A DNA stretch of 64,000 bases, from NCBI RefSeq assembly GCF_900005765.1, contig NC_041688.1:460341-524340 (forward strand), given 5' to 3'. Position 1 is the first letter of the stretch. Every line of letters begins with the position of its first letter. A program made the translations under genes and the position numbers. Under the pieces are notes generated by a model. It ran no database searches, was not told where the DNA came from, and saw nothing but the letters and a program-made list of their open reading frames with translations. Positions 1-16,222 of this stretch are shown piece by piece. Source of the DNA: Plasmodium relictum. Its lineage: Eukaryota; Apicomplexa; Aconoidasida; Haemosporida; Plasmodiidae.

Positions 1-162
1 TAAATACAAAAAAATAAAATAAAATAAACATATTAATCTATAGAAAAAAAAAAAAAATTGTAAAAGAACTGAGGCTCCTTAAATTTTTATATATTATTAC
101 TTTTTTATTACATCAATATTTCCAACTAGATTATTATATCTATATTTTTTTAGTTCAGAACA

Positions 163-1192
163 ATGACATCTTCAAATGAATCAAGTGAAGGTAATAATAA
201 AATATCCCATTGATATATTACGTAAATTTTATGATTTTTTAAAATTTAAATATAAATAAATATGTTTTTTATACTTTTAATAATTATATGAGCAGACAGA
301 ACCTCATATAAAAAAGAAGTATCACACGATGGGGTATCAAATATATCAGACAAATCAAATAAATCGAAGAAGCCAGATGTATCAGAAAAAAACAGCACAT
401 CAGAAATAGCAGTTGAAAATTTTGATATTAATGATGATAAAGAAAAGCAATATAATAAGTTTCTCCAGTGTTGTAGTAATGAATATTCTGTTGAGCAAAT
501 GAAAAAATTTTTGAAGTAATACTTAAATTATAAAGATTAAGATACAGACTTGCATATTTTACTTAAATTTAATTAAAACATATATTTCTTTTTTATTTTA
601 TTTTATTTTTTTTTGCAATATCACTTTTTTTTATTTTACAATTAATACATTTTATATAATTTTTGCTTTCAACTTTTTTTTATATCTTTCTTTATTAATT
701 TTTTTAATCATATGTATAGATATGGGATTACTGAAAATGGGATTCGCATTATGACAACGGATACTTGTTCTTGGTTAAATTTTTAATAGAATAAATCAAA
801 ATATTATTTGTTTCATTATATGTAATTTTTTTTTTTGTTGTTTCTGCTATTCTGATCGTTTTATATTTATGATTTTATTTAAATATTTTTACTTTAATCA
901 TTAATATTTTAGGTACTATGATTATTATAAGATAACAAAAAGATCTACTCCTCATCTTAAAGAATTTACCGATGGAGCAACTGTAGATTATTACTACTAT
1001 ACCACTCCTTTTCCTACGCAAATGGGAAACATCAACTTAGTCATGATGCATAGTCAAGTAAATTTTGGAGATGAAACTCATACTCCTTCAGATAGGTCTT
1101 TTAAAATGAATGAGGTGACACCTGAAATGATTAAAGAAGCAAAAATTAAAGTTAATCAAATTAAAAACACATGCTGTTTGAAATCTCTTTAA
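163..1192 (+). CDS. Conserved hypothetical protein, four exons, 193 aa
   Basis: Spliced gene with exons 163-190, 296-515, 720-773 and 913-1192. All introns are GT..AG and the joined length is 582 nt (193 codons plus stop). The first ~55 residues are Ser/Lys/Asp-rich and probably disordered. From about residue 60 the protein is more compact, with a CC pair (LQCCSNEYS), then YGITENGIRIMTTDTCSW, then a Tyr-rich block (DYYYYTTPFP) and a long hydrophilic C-terminus ending in CCLKSL. There is no signal peptide or membrane segment. The two CC pairs could be palmitoylation sites, which is inference only; the C-terminus does not make a CaaX box. I do not recognise the family. Support for a real gene comes from four phase-consistent exons, including the Trp codon split across the last junction, and a low-complexity-free second half. 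It is upstream of a secreted-protein gene on the same strand. Confidence 0.75.
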
Positions 1193-2232
1193 AAAAAAAA
1201 AAATAATAAATTTTTTTTTCTTCAAATATATATTTTATGTTAAAAGCTTAGAAAAATATATCCTCAAATAAAAAGAAAAGGATTGTCTATTTTTATTGGT
1301 ATATTTCAACTTAGATCTGCTTTTGATTAAGAAACTTTCCCATTTTATATTTTATTTTTTTATAATTCTTCTTAATTTATTTTTTTCTTTTGCATACATT
1401 TTATTATAATATTTTATATTATTTTTAATTTATTTTATATGTTAATTTGATTATATAGAATGTACATAATTGTTAAATATTTAACTAAATAAAAAATAAA
1501 AAAAGGAGGAGAAATTAATTTTCTAAAGTACTTCTTTTATTTTCTCTTTATTTTCTTAATTAATTGTTATCATAAATTAAGCATTAAATTCGTATTTATT
1601 AAACTATAACTTTATTTATACTATTTTTAAATAACATTTTTCTTATTATATTAATTATTTTGAATTTTTGTTAAATTTCTTTCTTAAAGAGTAGGATAAT
1701 ATAATTTTAAAATTAAGTTCAATCTAAATCGTACTTAAGGAGGTTTTTCTTTTAAACTTAAGTATTTATTAAAATGAAATACAATTCTTTATTAGTCTAC
1801 ATTCATAAATTGAATATATTTTTTTCTCACCTTTTTTTTCTTTTTTTTGCTATAAAAATATTAAGACAATTTTCCCGTTATTTCTATTATTGATTTTTAT
1901 TATTATTATTATTATCCAACTAAAAAAATTTTAAATTTACTTCTAGGAAACAATTTCTAATACATATATTAATGTATATACACTATTTATTTTACATAAT
2001 TTTAGAAGAATTAAAATATATATTTTGAAATTCTCCTTTAATTTTTATTTTCCCAAAAGATTCATCTGAAATAGATTTCATTAAATTATTTTTGTTTTTG
2101 TTTTTATCACATTTATTATATATAAAAAAAAAAACATATAAAATATATTTTTATTATTTAAATTTTTTTTATTAAAAGCTTTTATAAGTGTTTTATTCAG
2201 ATTGAATTGAAACTTTACTGAAAATATTCAAA
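1193..2232. other. Intergenic spacer, no gene seen
   Basis: AT-rich spacer between two + strand genes. It should hold the 3' UTR of the upstream gene and the promoter and 5' UTR of the secreted-protein gene. I see only poly-T/poly-A tracts and a short (TAT)n run near 1898-1914. Confidence 0.6.
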
Positions 2233-3535
2233 ATGAATAAATTTTTTTTTTTTTTTTTTCTTTTTGTAAATTTGTTATTGTCTCAAATATTTTGTGAAAA
2301 AGCAGAAATATTACCTTTAGGTGATATTTTATCGGGAGTTAGCGATATAGCAAATGTAATTTCTTCTAAAAATGAAAACACTAATGAAGTTCTCTCAGAA
2401 TCAGTATCAAAAATTAACTTAAAAATAGTACCATCGAAAAAGTTGCACATCACTAAGAATGACATGATGTTTTTATTATCGGAGCTTCGACAAGAAATAG
2501 GAAGACAAGTTCTAAAAAATTTTTATGTAAACAATTGTATAGCTTAACATATTTAGTTTTTTTTTTTTTTTGTTTGTAGATTAATATACTAGAAGGTTTG
2601 AAAAAAAAGCAGAAAACAAAATAAAATTAAAAAAAAAATAAATAAGAAGTAAAATATAGATAAAAAAAAAAGAAAAATTAGTTTAAATAATATCCATAAA
2701 AACTATAAAAAATATTTACAAAAAGAGGAATATAACAAATATAAACTTTGTACTTTTTTAGTGAAATATTTCAAAAAAAAAAAAAAAAATTTTTGAATAC
2801 AATAAAATAAATTTTGTTGTTCATATATAATGCATAGATGAATTTGAGGAAAAGGAAAGAATGAAGCAAAGATCTGCTTCTTTATGGGCAGCTAGTCATT
2901 CTCCAGTTTATATTCCAGAAGAAAGAGGTATATAACATATTTTAATATTTATTTATTTTTTATTAAATTAATCTTTTTTGTTTTTTATTTTTTTTATTGG
3001 GTATTATATAATTAATATTATTTTTGTAAATTAATTAGTAGATCAAACAGAAAAGGTAAATTATAGCAAAGTTATTTAAAATATAATTTAAATTAAATAT
3101 AAAATTTATATTTATATTAATTAAAAACTACATATTCATGTTTATATATATATACTTAACTTTTTTTTAGGTTAGTGAAATAGATGATAAAGATAAAGAA
3201 GAAATTGAAGATTTATTAGATTCTTTAAATAAGGTAATAATTGCATAACTATTAAAACAAATTAACTATTAAATATATTAATCTTTAATTATAGATAACT
3301 AACGACGAAAAAATAAAGGAAAAAGAAAACTTAACTTATAATATAGAAATACGTAACAAAAAGAATTTTGATGAAAAGGGGATTTTAGAAAATAATATGC
3401 ACTTTAAGCAAAAAGCGTTGAGAAATGGTAAAAATAAATTATAAATTAAGTGAAGATATAAATGTATATATATATATATATTTTTTTTTTTTCTTATATC
3501 AACTCTTTACATAAATAGGCCCTGTAACAAAATAG
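2233..3535 (+). CDS. Secreted protein with signal peptide, seven exons, 209 aa
   Basis: Exons 2233-2526, 2580-2595, 2838-2927, 3039-3055, 3171-3233, 3295-3427 and 3519-3535; total 630 nt, in phase at every join. It starts with a clear signal peptide (Met, a run of Phe, then [12 protein letters not shown], with likely cleavage near residue 21). The mature part is about 190 residues, acidic and Lys-rich, containing [21 protein letters not shown] and [14 protein letters not shown], without further membrane spans. Two internal exons are tiny (16 and 17 nt). The donor of the 16-nt exon (GTTTGA) is weak, so that junction is the least certain. I do not recognise a domain. From memory, the syntenic P. 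falciparum neighbourhood beside PUF1 includes a putative secreted ookinete protein; this could be that gene, but I cannot prove it. Confidence 0.72.
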
Positions 3536-4972
3536 TACAAATCATTTTCTACATAATAATAAATAAAAGAGATTTTTTGTTTTTTTTTTGAAAACTTTTA
3601 ATATTATATATCTTTTTAAGAGGAATAAAAAAGAAATAATAATTTTATGATAGAATAATGCAACTATAAGATACATAAAATATTAAAAATTATTTTATCT
3701 TATTTTATTATTTTATTATTTTTTTTTTTTTTTTCCTATTGACAAAAAATAGAAAAAAGTAAAATATGTTTTACAAAAATTTTTTTTTCTATTTTTTTTT
3801 TTTTTTTTGTAACATTATTATCAATATAAGAAATAAGTATATTCATTGTGTACAACATAATATGAATAGGAAAAACTTTTATAAATATGATATTTCTGTT
3901 AATTATATATTTACTCTCCAATCTCTATTTTTTTTTATACATATAGAAAAAATAAATATTGATTTATGTATATTTTATCGATAAAAAAAAAAAAATTCAA
4001 GATGTCTTATTTTATGTATTGTTCATTTTAGTCTATTTGAAGTTTATTTATTGTACTATTAGTATACATATGCATTGAATTTTTTTTTTTTATTAAATAT
4101 AAATAATTATAATGAAAAATGTTTGAACATCTTTTAAAATAAATTTTCATGAAGCAAACTTAATTTATAAAATGAAATATATTTTAGATAAAGAAAAAAA
4201 AAAAAAAAAAGTGAAAATACATTGGTATTCACATTTTTATCTGAAGATAACAATTTTCAAATTTATGTGTTACTGTCTTTATGATCCAATTATATTTTGT
4301 GCTTTTTTTTTTTTTTAATAATAGTTTTAAAGATATTTCATATTTGGGATATACATTAAAAAAAAAAAAAAAGATCCATATAACCTTTATACACAATAAT
4401 TTTTTTTTTTATTTTTATATGACCGGAAATGATTATTAGGATTCGATCAACTTGTATATTAGAGAAACAAATTTAAATTAAAAATAAAAATAGCAAAAAA
4501 ATATTTATTCAACAAACTTCAGATGATTTATTTTGAAACCATTTTTCAAATTTGGACATTGTTCAAAAAATATCTTATGTATGTATGCATACATATATAA
4601 TTTTTTTTTCCATTTATTTTCTTTTATATTAAATTTTTGCTGAATGGAATATTGACAAAAATATTAAGTCCATTTATTTTATTTTTTATAAATTTTTCTT
4701 TTTTTATTTCTTTTTTAAATTATTTTTTTCATTTACATTAATTCCTTTTTTTTTTACAATTATATCTTTTTAAATTAAAATATTTCTATATATATGTGTT
4801 TTTTTCCTTATTTAAATTTGAATTCTTTCAAATTAAATTTCTTTTTTTCTTCTTTTTTTAGTTTAAATACATTAATATATTTAAAAAAAAAAAAAAAAAC
4901 ATTATATTGTTCCTTTTAAATAAAAGACGAAATTTTATAAAATTTACTCAAACTTTTGTATTATATATAATA

Positions 4973-5018
<46 letters not shown>

Positions 5019-5979
5019 AATTAGAAGACAAATGAAATTCATTTCATGTTGTCTATTAATACATTTATTTTATTTACATTATTTTATTTATTTTATTTTT
5101 TTTTTTTTTTACTTGTCAATAATATTTTAATCAATCAAATAAATACAAAAAAAAATTTATGTTTTATTTTTTTATGTTCTTATTTTTTTTTATTTTTCCT
5201 CTTATTTTTTTATCTTCTTTTTTATGTTATTATATATCAAGCTTTAGTTTCTCAATGTTTTAATACATATTATTATGTGTTAATATATTATGTTTTATTA
5301 TTATTCATTTATATTTAAGCTTTTTATTATTATTCCCAATTATTCTTCGCATTTCCGTAAATTTATACATATTTGTTTTAATTTATTTTTCTATTAATAA
5401 GAAAAATTTGAATAAATATTATAAAAAAGTATTAAGTTAATAAGAAAAATAAAAACAATCTGGTTTACTTCATTTAATAAAAAAAAAGAAAAAAATTTTT
5501 TTGTTATTTTTTGATTTAAAATTATTTTATTTGTTATAGAATCATTTGATAGTATTTGATTGAATTTAATATTTTTAAAATTTGATTTTTTACTAATTTA
5601 ATATAAATTAGTTGTGTTATGTTCATTTTACATATAAATATATTTCATGAAATTTTATTTATTTTTTTTTTTTTATAAACGTATTTCACACCTTCATAAA
5701 TTTAAATTATTATTATATTTAAGTCTTTTTTTTTTTTTTTTTAATTAAAAATAAAGGGGAAAAAAAATTTCCTAGACAACTAATTGATTCCTAAGAATAT
5801 ATTAACAGCTTTCTAAAAATGTTTTGGTAACCATTTTTTTATGTGATTGAATTTTTTTTTTTTTAATAAAAAAAGCAGAAATTACGAAATATAATAAAAT
5901 TTAAAAAAAAAAATAAAATAAAACAAAATAAAACAATATAGAAACAAAAAGACAAAATAAAAATATTAAACTTTAAAAG
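3536..5979. other. Intergenic spacer upstream of PUF1
   Basis: 2.4 kb of AT-rich DNA with many homopolymer tracts and a (TA)n run at 4976-5014. Short open frames here (for example 3766-3984 and 5046-5318) are Phe/Tyr/Ile-rich translations of T-rich DNA and are not supported as genes. It presumably holds the PUF1 promoter and long 5' UTR. Confidence 0.6.
4976..5014. repeat. (TA)n dinucleotide microsatellite
   Basis: Uninterrupted alternating T and A for roughly 39 bases, in the spacer upstream of PUF1. Confidence 0.9.
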
Positions 5980-10523
<4,544 letters not shown>

Positions 10524-11094
10524 ATACGTGTATTTATCATTAATTATATTTTTATTTTATCTTAATACATTTTATAAAAAAAGTCATTTAGAAACATAAG
10601 AACATATATATATATTTATATATATATTTGATTTAACATATTGTTTATGTATATTTATGTTTTATCATTTATTTAATGAAAAAAAATTTTAAATAAATTT
10701 ATATTGTTAAATTTAATGTTTTACATATTTTTAATTTCCATAAGGTTTTTTTTTTTCACCTCCAAAAAAAAAAAAAAAAAGTAAAAATAAAATAAGAAAA
10801 TAAAGAATTGTCTAAACAGTTAATTTTTTAAACAAAAGAATGAAATGTGAAGAAAATATTTTTATGAGTAAATTTTTTTTTTAAGAATATTTTAAATTTT
10901 AATTATATGAATATATATCAAGAATTTTTATGTATAAGTGTGTGGGTTGTTTGATATTTTTTGTAGCATATTTTTATAAGTGTTATAATTGTTAAAGGAG
11001 AAATTATTAAATATATAAATTATATATTATAAATTTTTTTTTTTTTGAAAAAGAAAATTATTTAAATTTTGTATGCATACGTATGTACATAAAT

Positions 11095-11140
<46 letters not shown>

Positions 11141-12422
11141 AAAAATATAATTAAAATTAAAATTAATATTAGTATTTTTCTTTAAAATTGATATTTTATT
11201 AATTTTATTCATATTTATATATATTTTTTTAAGATAATTTAAATTTTAAAGTCATATATTACATTTTAAGATGAACTAAAAAGTTCATAGATTAAATCTG
11301 TTGCTATTTTTTTTGTATATACATATATTTTATTGTGAATAAAGAACTTATAAATTTATAAAGAAGATTAATATCACTTTTGTATAAGAGTAATTTTTTT
11401 TTAAATATTTCATTAATCTACGAATAAATTACTTAAAAGTTACGGAAAAAAATGTTTTTTTATAAAAGATAAAAAATTATTTATCAAATATATAAAACTA
11501 TTTTTTTTATTACTATTATAATCTTATTTTTTATACTAAATACCATTTAAAGTTAAAATATTTTAAATACCTTATATAACTTAATATTTATTATAAAACA
11601 CTCAATTTTAATAATATATAATTTAAATAATATCTCACTCTAAGCTTTATCTATTATATGTTATTTTTTGTGTTGTTTAATTTAATTAAAATTATATAGG
11701 GTTTTATTTCTATACATGTGTTTTTTTTTTTTTTAAACTACATTTCTGTACAATTTATTTGAGAAAAAAAAAAAAAAATAAAATAAAATAAAGTAAAAAA
11801 ATTAATTGTGAAATATTCTTCTTTTTATTAAAAAAAAAAAAAAAAGTTAATTATTTTATATAAAATAATGAATATATCTTTATCTATAAATTATAAAAAG
11901 GTAAAAGAAATTAGAGAGAATTAACTAAAAGATATATTCAGTGAAAAAAAAAAAGTTTAATTACCAAATGTGCTTTACATATTATAGTTCATATTTTATT
12001 TCATTTTTTTCTTTATTATTATATATGAAATATATACAATATAATATATTATTAATTCACAATCTGTAAATATTAATGCTTTTAATGTGAATTAAAATAT
12101 ATATATATATGCATATATATGTTTTTTTTTTCAAGTATATAATTTTTAAGATATATCATTTTTATTTTTATTATAAGAATTTTTTTTTAATATTTTCACT
12201 TTATAAGACATGTCAATAACATTAATTTACATATTATTACATTAAATAATATAGTAGGATAACTCTTAACAATTATGTAAATAGTTAATCATGTTATATT
12301 AGTATATTAGCAGAAAATTGAATATATTAAAATTATCTATATTTGAAAAAGGAGATATTAATATTATTATAAAAATTATGCTATGAATATCGTTAGACTC
12401 TTTAATTTTTTTTTTTTTTAAT
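10524..12422. other. Convergent spacer between PUF1 and the WD-repeat gene
   Basis: 1.9 kb between two gene 3' ends, so it should contain both 3' UTRs and polyadenylation regions. It includes an exceptionally long T tract at 11102-11136. No coding sequence or RNA gene recognised. Confidence 0.6.
11102..11136. repeat. Poly-T homopolymer, about 35 bases
   Basis: Longest single-base run I noticed in the window, located in the convergent spacer downstream of PUF1. Confidence 0.85.
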
Positions 12423-15400
12423 TCATTCTTTATTTTTCAAAGAATGATGTTTACATAATTCCCTCAAAAATGGGTGGATAAATTTCTTTTTTTTTTTCTT
12501 TTTTTCATTTCTTGTTTTATTAATTGTTGGAGAAACATTCCATATCATTAAAGTGTGATCATCAGAAGCAGAAATCATATATGGAAACTTTGAATAAGAG
12601 ATAGGCCATATAGCTATACTGACTGTTGATGCGTGTCCATTTATAACATCTAATAGATAACCTTTAGTTTTATGCCATATGTATATTAAACTATCTTCAC
12701 TACCACTAATAACATAATTTTCATTCTTTCCTCCAAAAGTAGAATGAACAATAAATCTTCCTTGTTTATGTCCTCTATAAGTTTGTATAATATATCTATA
12801 TTTGACATCCCACAATTTGACAGTTGGTCTTTGATCGGCAATATTAACTAATATATGATTGTATAAATTCGATGCACAAACAGATGTAATGGTATCGAAT
12901 TCAGGTAAAGTGTATAATTCTTTTTTCAAATTATAATCAATAACTCTAACATTCTTATCAGATGCTACAACAATTAAATATTTATCATTGCTTGTAAAAA
13001 CAAAATTCTGAATTCTTGTACTAAAGGACCAAGCATATAAAATAGAGAAACTTTTTAAATCTTCACTTAATTTAGTACAAAATATTTTCTTATCAAAAGC
13101 AGATGATACTATTACTGAATCATCTTTAGACCAACATATTGAAGTAATAGGACCACTATGCATACTTAAACTTAATTTCTTTTTATTACTTTTTGGACTC
13201 CATATAATAATATTAGAATCATTCGATCCTGAAACTAAATACCTACTATTGTGACTCCATATAATATAACTTACTCCATCAATATGACCATTCCATTCTC
13301 TTAACTTATTAAATGGATATAAACCATTCCACAAAAGAATACTTTTATCTTTACTTGAAGATGCTATATATTTACCATTAGACGATACACTAACATACCA
13401 CACCTCATCTTTATGACCTTGTAATATTTTTATGCAATAATAAGGTAATTTAATTTTTTTACATTCATGATTTTTTAATAATGAAAAGGATGATATATTA
13501 TGATTATCATAAGGTACAGAATTATGACTTTTACTTTGTTTGTTTTTACTTTTTCTCTTTTGTTTTTCTTTTTTTATTTCATTTTTTTGTTTATTTAAAA
13601 TAGAATCATATTCCTTTTCATCCTCTTTTTTATATGTTTTCATATAAGTTTCTGTCTTGCAGTTTCCTTGGCTACTTACTTCTTTTGTGTATTCTATCAT
13701 TTTATTGTTTTTAATTTTTTTTTCTTCTGATTGAGTAATATCATTGAATTCATAAGTGTTAAGAACATTAGAGTTTTTACCTTCTGTACTACTTTCTTTT
13801 TCAATATTATTTTCATTATTTATTGTCTTTTTTATACTAATAATTTGTTCATTCATATTATATTTCATATTCCTTTTTTTTCTCTCATTGTGATAACTTG
13901 TTGAATTATTTAATACATCCCTCACTTCATGACTATTAACTTTTGAAATAAGTAAATCATTTTGTTCTTCATTATATGAAAACAATGTATTTTTTCGTTT
14001 GGTAGATTTTTTTAAAGACTCATTTATTGTTATGTTAAACTCATTTCCTTGAAAACTTTCATCATTCCTTAAGGTGGAATTCTTATGTATCAAGTTGTTA
14101 TCATCTTGTTCTATTCTTGTTTTTTTTAATTCATTTGAAGATAAGGAAGATTCACTTTTCTTATCGTAAATGTTTTCATCTTTTACAAAATTGCTATCTT
14201 TAAAAGAGTTATGTATCTTTTGATCCGTTGAACTCTTTGTACCACTACATTTTGTATAATTGTACTTATTTGAATTTTTTTCTAAATCTGAAGATTTTTT
14301 TTTACAAAGAGATAATTTTGTTGATTCTAATTTCTTTTCTCCTCTATTTTTATTGTTACATTTTATTTTATTAGTTTTATATCCATTACAATCATATAAT
14401 TTGTCATATTTTTTTTTCCCTTTTTTTTTTAATAAATTTTTAACTAATTTCATTTCTGAAAAATTATTGTGAAATAAGCAATTATCCACCTGATACTTAA
14501 GAGACTGGTGCAATAAAATAGCTAATCTTCTTGGAGGTAACATGATATACTCTGGTAATAACCTATTTATTTTTTCAAATAAAATTTTACGGGAACTTTT
14601 AAAATTAGTTTTATGTTTTTTTTCTAATTCTTTATTATTTAAATACATAAAAAAGGTAGTGCAATCGTGCAACCTCTTATAAGTATCTTCATCAAAGCAA
14701 CATTTTGCCAGTTTACCTCTTAAACATCTTAATGCAGCAAAATGCTTTCCGTTATATAAATATTCTATAAAACACTGTTCATAAATTAAAAATTTTATTG
14801 CCTTCATTAATTTTTTGCTTATATTCAATTTCTTTAAATTAAATATAGCATTTTTCCATTTTCCTAATAAAACGTTCTTATGCATTTCTTTAACTAGAGG
14901 TTGTTCTAATTCTATTCCACTTTCTAATTCTAGAGATTTTGCAGATTTTTTATATCCCATATTTTTAATAGCTTGCAATAATAGCAATATTACATCTTTT
15001 TTTAATAATCCTTCCCATATAAAATCATTATTATTATTTTTTTTTCCATTTCTTTCATTAACATTAATTTTTTTTTTTCTACCTTTTAGTTTATTTATAT
15101 CCTTATCATTTTTTAAACAATTTTTTTTTCTTACATTTTTTTTTTTAATGTTTTTATTTCTGTTTTCTTCTTCATAAGTATTCAAATAATACCTTGATTC
15201 ATTTTTATTTATAAAATTTAAGTCATTGTTTTCATAAATTATATTATTTTCATGCATTAACATATCATTTATTTCTTTTGTTTCACTATGTGAATTTAGT
15301 TTCTCTTTATTATTATCTTCAATTATAAAGTTATTTATATTTTCATTTGTAGATACATTCTTCGTAATGAACGAAGAGCAAGCATATTCATTTTGTTGAT

Positions 15401-15512
15401 TACTCTTAAAAGATATAGACATATTACAATTTTTTAATTTTTTCTTAATAGCATGACTTATTTCCTCCTGTCTTTTCCTTTTTTCACGTTTAATGATACT
15501 TGTTAAACTCAT
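12423..15512 (-). CDS. WDR26/GID7-like protein: LisH-CTLH plus WD40 propeller, 1029 aa
   Basis: Single exon. About residues 165-205 form a LisH-like helix pair (KKDVILLLLQAIKNMGY), followed by a CTLH/CRA helical region to about residue 290. The segment PPRRLAILLHQSLKYQ, near residue 322, matches the equivalent LPPRRL helix of human WDR26. About 340 residues of charged, Asn/Lys-rich insert follow. The propeller then begins at LQGHKDEVWYVSVS (about residue 697) and runs through seven or so WD repeats (GSNDSNIIIW, GSEDSLIYIW, SASDDHTLMIW). WDR26/Gid7 is a scaffold and substrate-recruiting subunit of the CTLH/GID ubiquitin ligase in other eukaryotes, so a similar role is inferred here. The gene is divergent from the Prp28 helicase gene across a 2.8-kb spacer. 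Other LisH-WD40 proteins are possible, but the PPRRL motif favours WDR26. Confidence 0.88.
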   Translation of the reverse strand: MSLTSIIKREKRKRQEEISHAIKKKLKNCNMSISFKSNQQNEYACSSFITKNVSTNENINNFIIEDNNKEKLNSHSETKEINDMLMHENNIIYENNDLNFINKNESRYYLNTYEEENRNKNIKKKNVRKKNCLKNDKDINKLKGRKKKINVNERNGKKNNNNDFIWEGLLKKDVILLLLQAIKNMGYKKSAKSLELESGIELEQPLVKEMHKNVLLGKWKNAIFNLKKLNISKKLMKAIKFLIYEQCFIEYLYNGKHFAALRCLRGKLAKCCFDEDTYKRLHDCTTFFMYLNNKELEKKHKTNFKSSRKILFEKINRLLPEYIMLPPRRLAILLHQSLKYQVDNCLFHNNFSEMKLVKNLLKKKGKKKYDKLYDCNGYKTNKIKCNNKNRGEKKLESTKLSLCKKKSSDLEKNSNKYNYTKCSGTKSSTDQKIHNSFKDSNFVKDENIYDKKSESSLSSNELKKTRIEQDDNNLIHKNSTLRNDESFQGNEFNITINESLKKSTKRKNTLFSYNEEQNDLLISKVNSHEVRDVLNNSTSYHNERKKRNMKYNMNEQIISIKKTINNENNIEKESSTEGKNSNVLNTYEFNDITQSEEKKIKNNKMIEYTKEVSSQGNCKTETYMKTYKKEDEKEYDSILNKQKNEIKKEKQKRKSKNKQSKSHNSVPYDNHNISSFSLLKNHECKKIKLPYYCIKILQGHKDEVWYVSVSSNGKYIASSSKDKSILLWNGLYPFNKLREWNGHIDGVSYIIWSHNSRYLVSGSNDSNIIIWSPKSNKKKLSLSMHSGPITSICWSKDDSVIVSSAFDKKIFCTKLSEDLKSFSILYAWSFSTRIQNFVFTSNDKYLIVVASDKNVRVIDYNLKKELYTLPEFDTITSVCASNLYNHILVNIADQRPTVKLWDVKYRYIIQTYRGHKQGRFIVHSTFGGKNENYVISGSEDSLIYIWHKTKGYLLDVINGHASTVSIAIWPISYSKFPYMISASDDHTLMIWNVSPTINKTRNEKKKKKKKFIHPFLRELCKHHSLKNKE

Positions 15513-16191
15513 AACGATATAGGTTTTTTCTATTAAAGATCACATTAAAACTTTTAAAAATAATAATTAAAAATTTTAAATGATAATAATTAAAATACCT
15601 TTTTTTTCTTCTTTTTTTTTTTCTGTTACACTTATATAAAAAAAAATGGAAAAAAAAAGATGAAAAATAACAAAAAAAATTAAAAAACTAATACAAACGA
15701 TATTACAGAAAAAAATTACATTCCACTAAAAAAAAAAAGGAAGAAAAACTATTTAAATGCATAAAAATAGATGAAAAAAAATAATGAAAAGTAGCTACTG
15801 TGTGAATTAGTTCATTATGTTATTTTGCTCTACTTTTCTTATTCCCTTTTAATTTTTTTAATTCTTAATATTACATATTTTTTTTTTATATTTTTCCTCT
15901 TAATATATTTCTTGTTTTCAATAATTAGTTTCTTTTATTTATTGGTAATCCTTCTATATATACTATAATTTTATTTTATATATATATACATATTGAGTCT
16001 CAAATAAAATTGTTAATCCTTTGATATTTGTTCATATTATGTTATAAAAAAAAAAAGTTAATGATCTTTTTCATTATATAAATTTCAATATACAAAATAA
16101 GTAAATGTAATAAAACGTTATTTGATTTATTTATATTTTATATTATTTTTTCCATGCACTTTTTTCAAGTTAAAAAGTGTTTGACATTTAC

Positions 16192-16222
<31 letters not shown>

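Noticed and set aside
3736-3984. Overlapping short frames on both strands
   Set aside because: Dominated by Phe, Ile and Lys runs from homopolymer tracts; overlapping frames on both strands indicate chance.
5046-5318. 90-codon frame with ATG, hydrophobic Phe/Leu/Tyr-rich
   Set aside because: It is a direct translation of T-rich intergenic DNA with no complex sequence, no family likeness and no supporting splice structure. A tiny membrane protein cannot be excluded but is not supported.
14260-15177. Sense-strand frames over the WDR26-like gene
   Set aside because: Shadow frames of the antisense coding exon; no domain.
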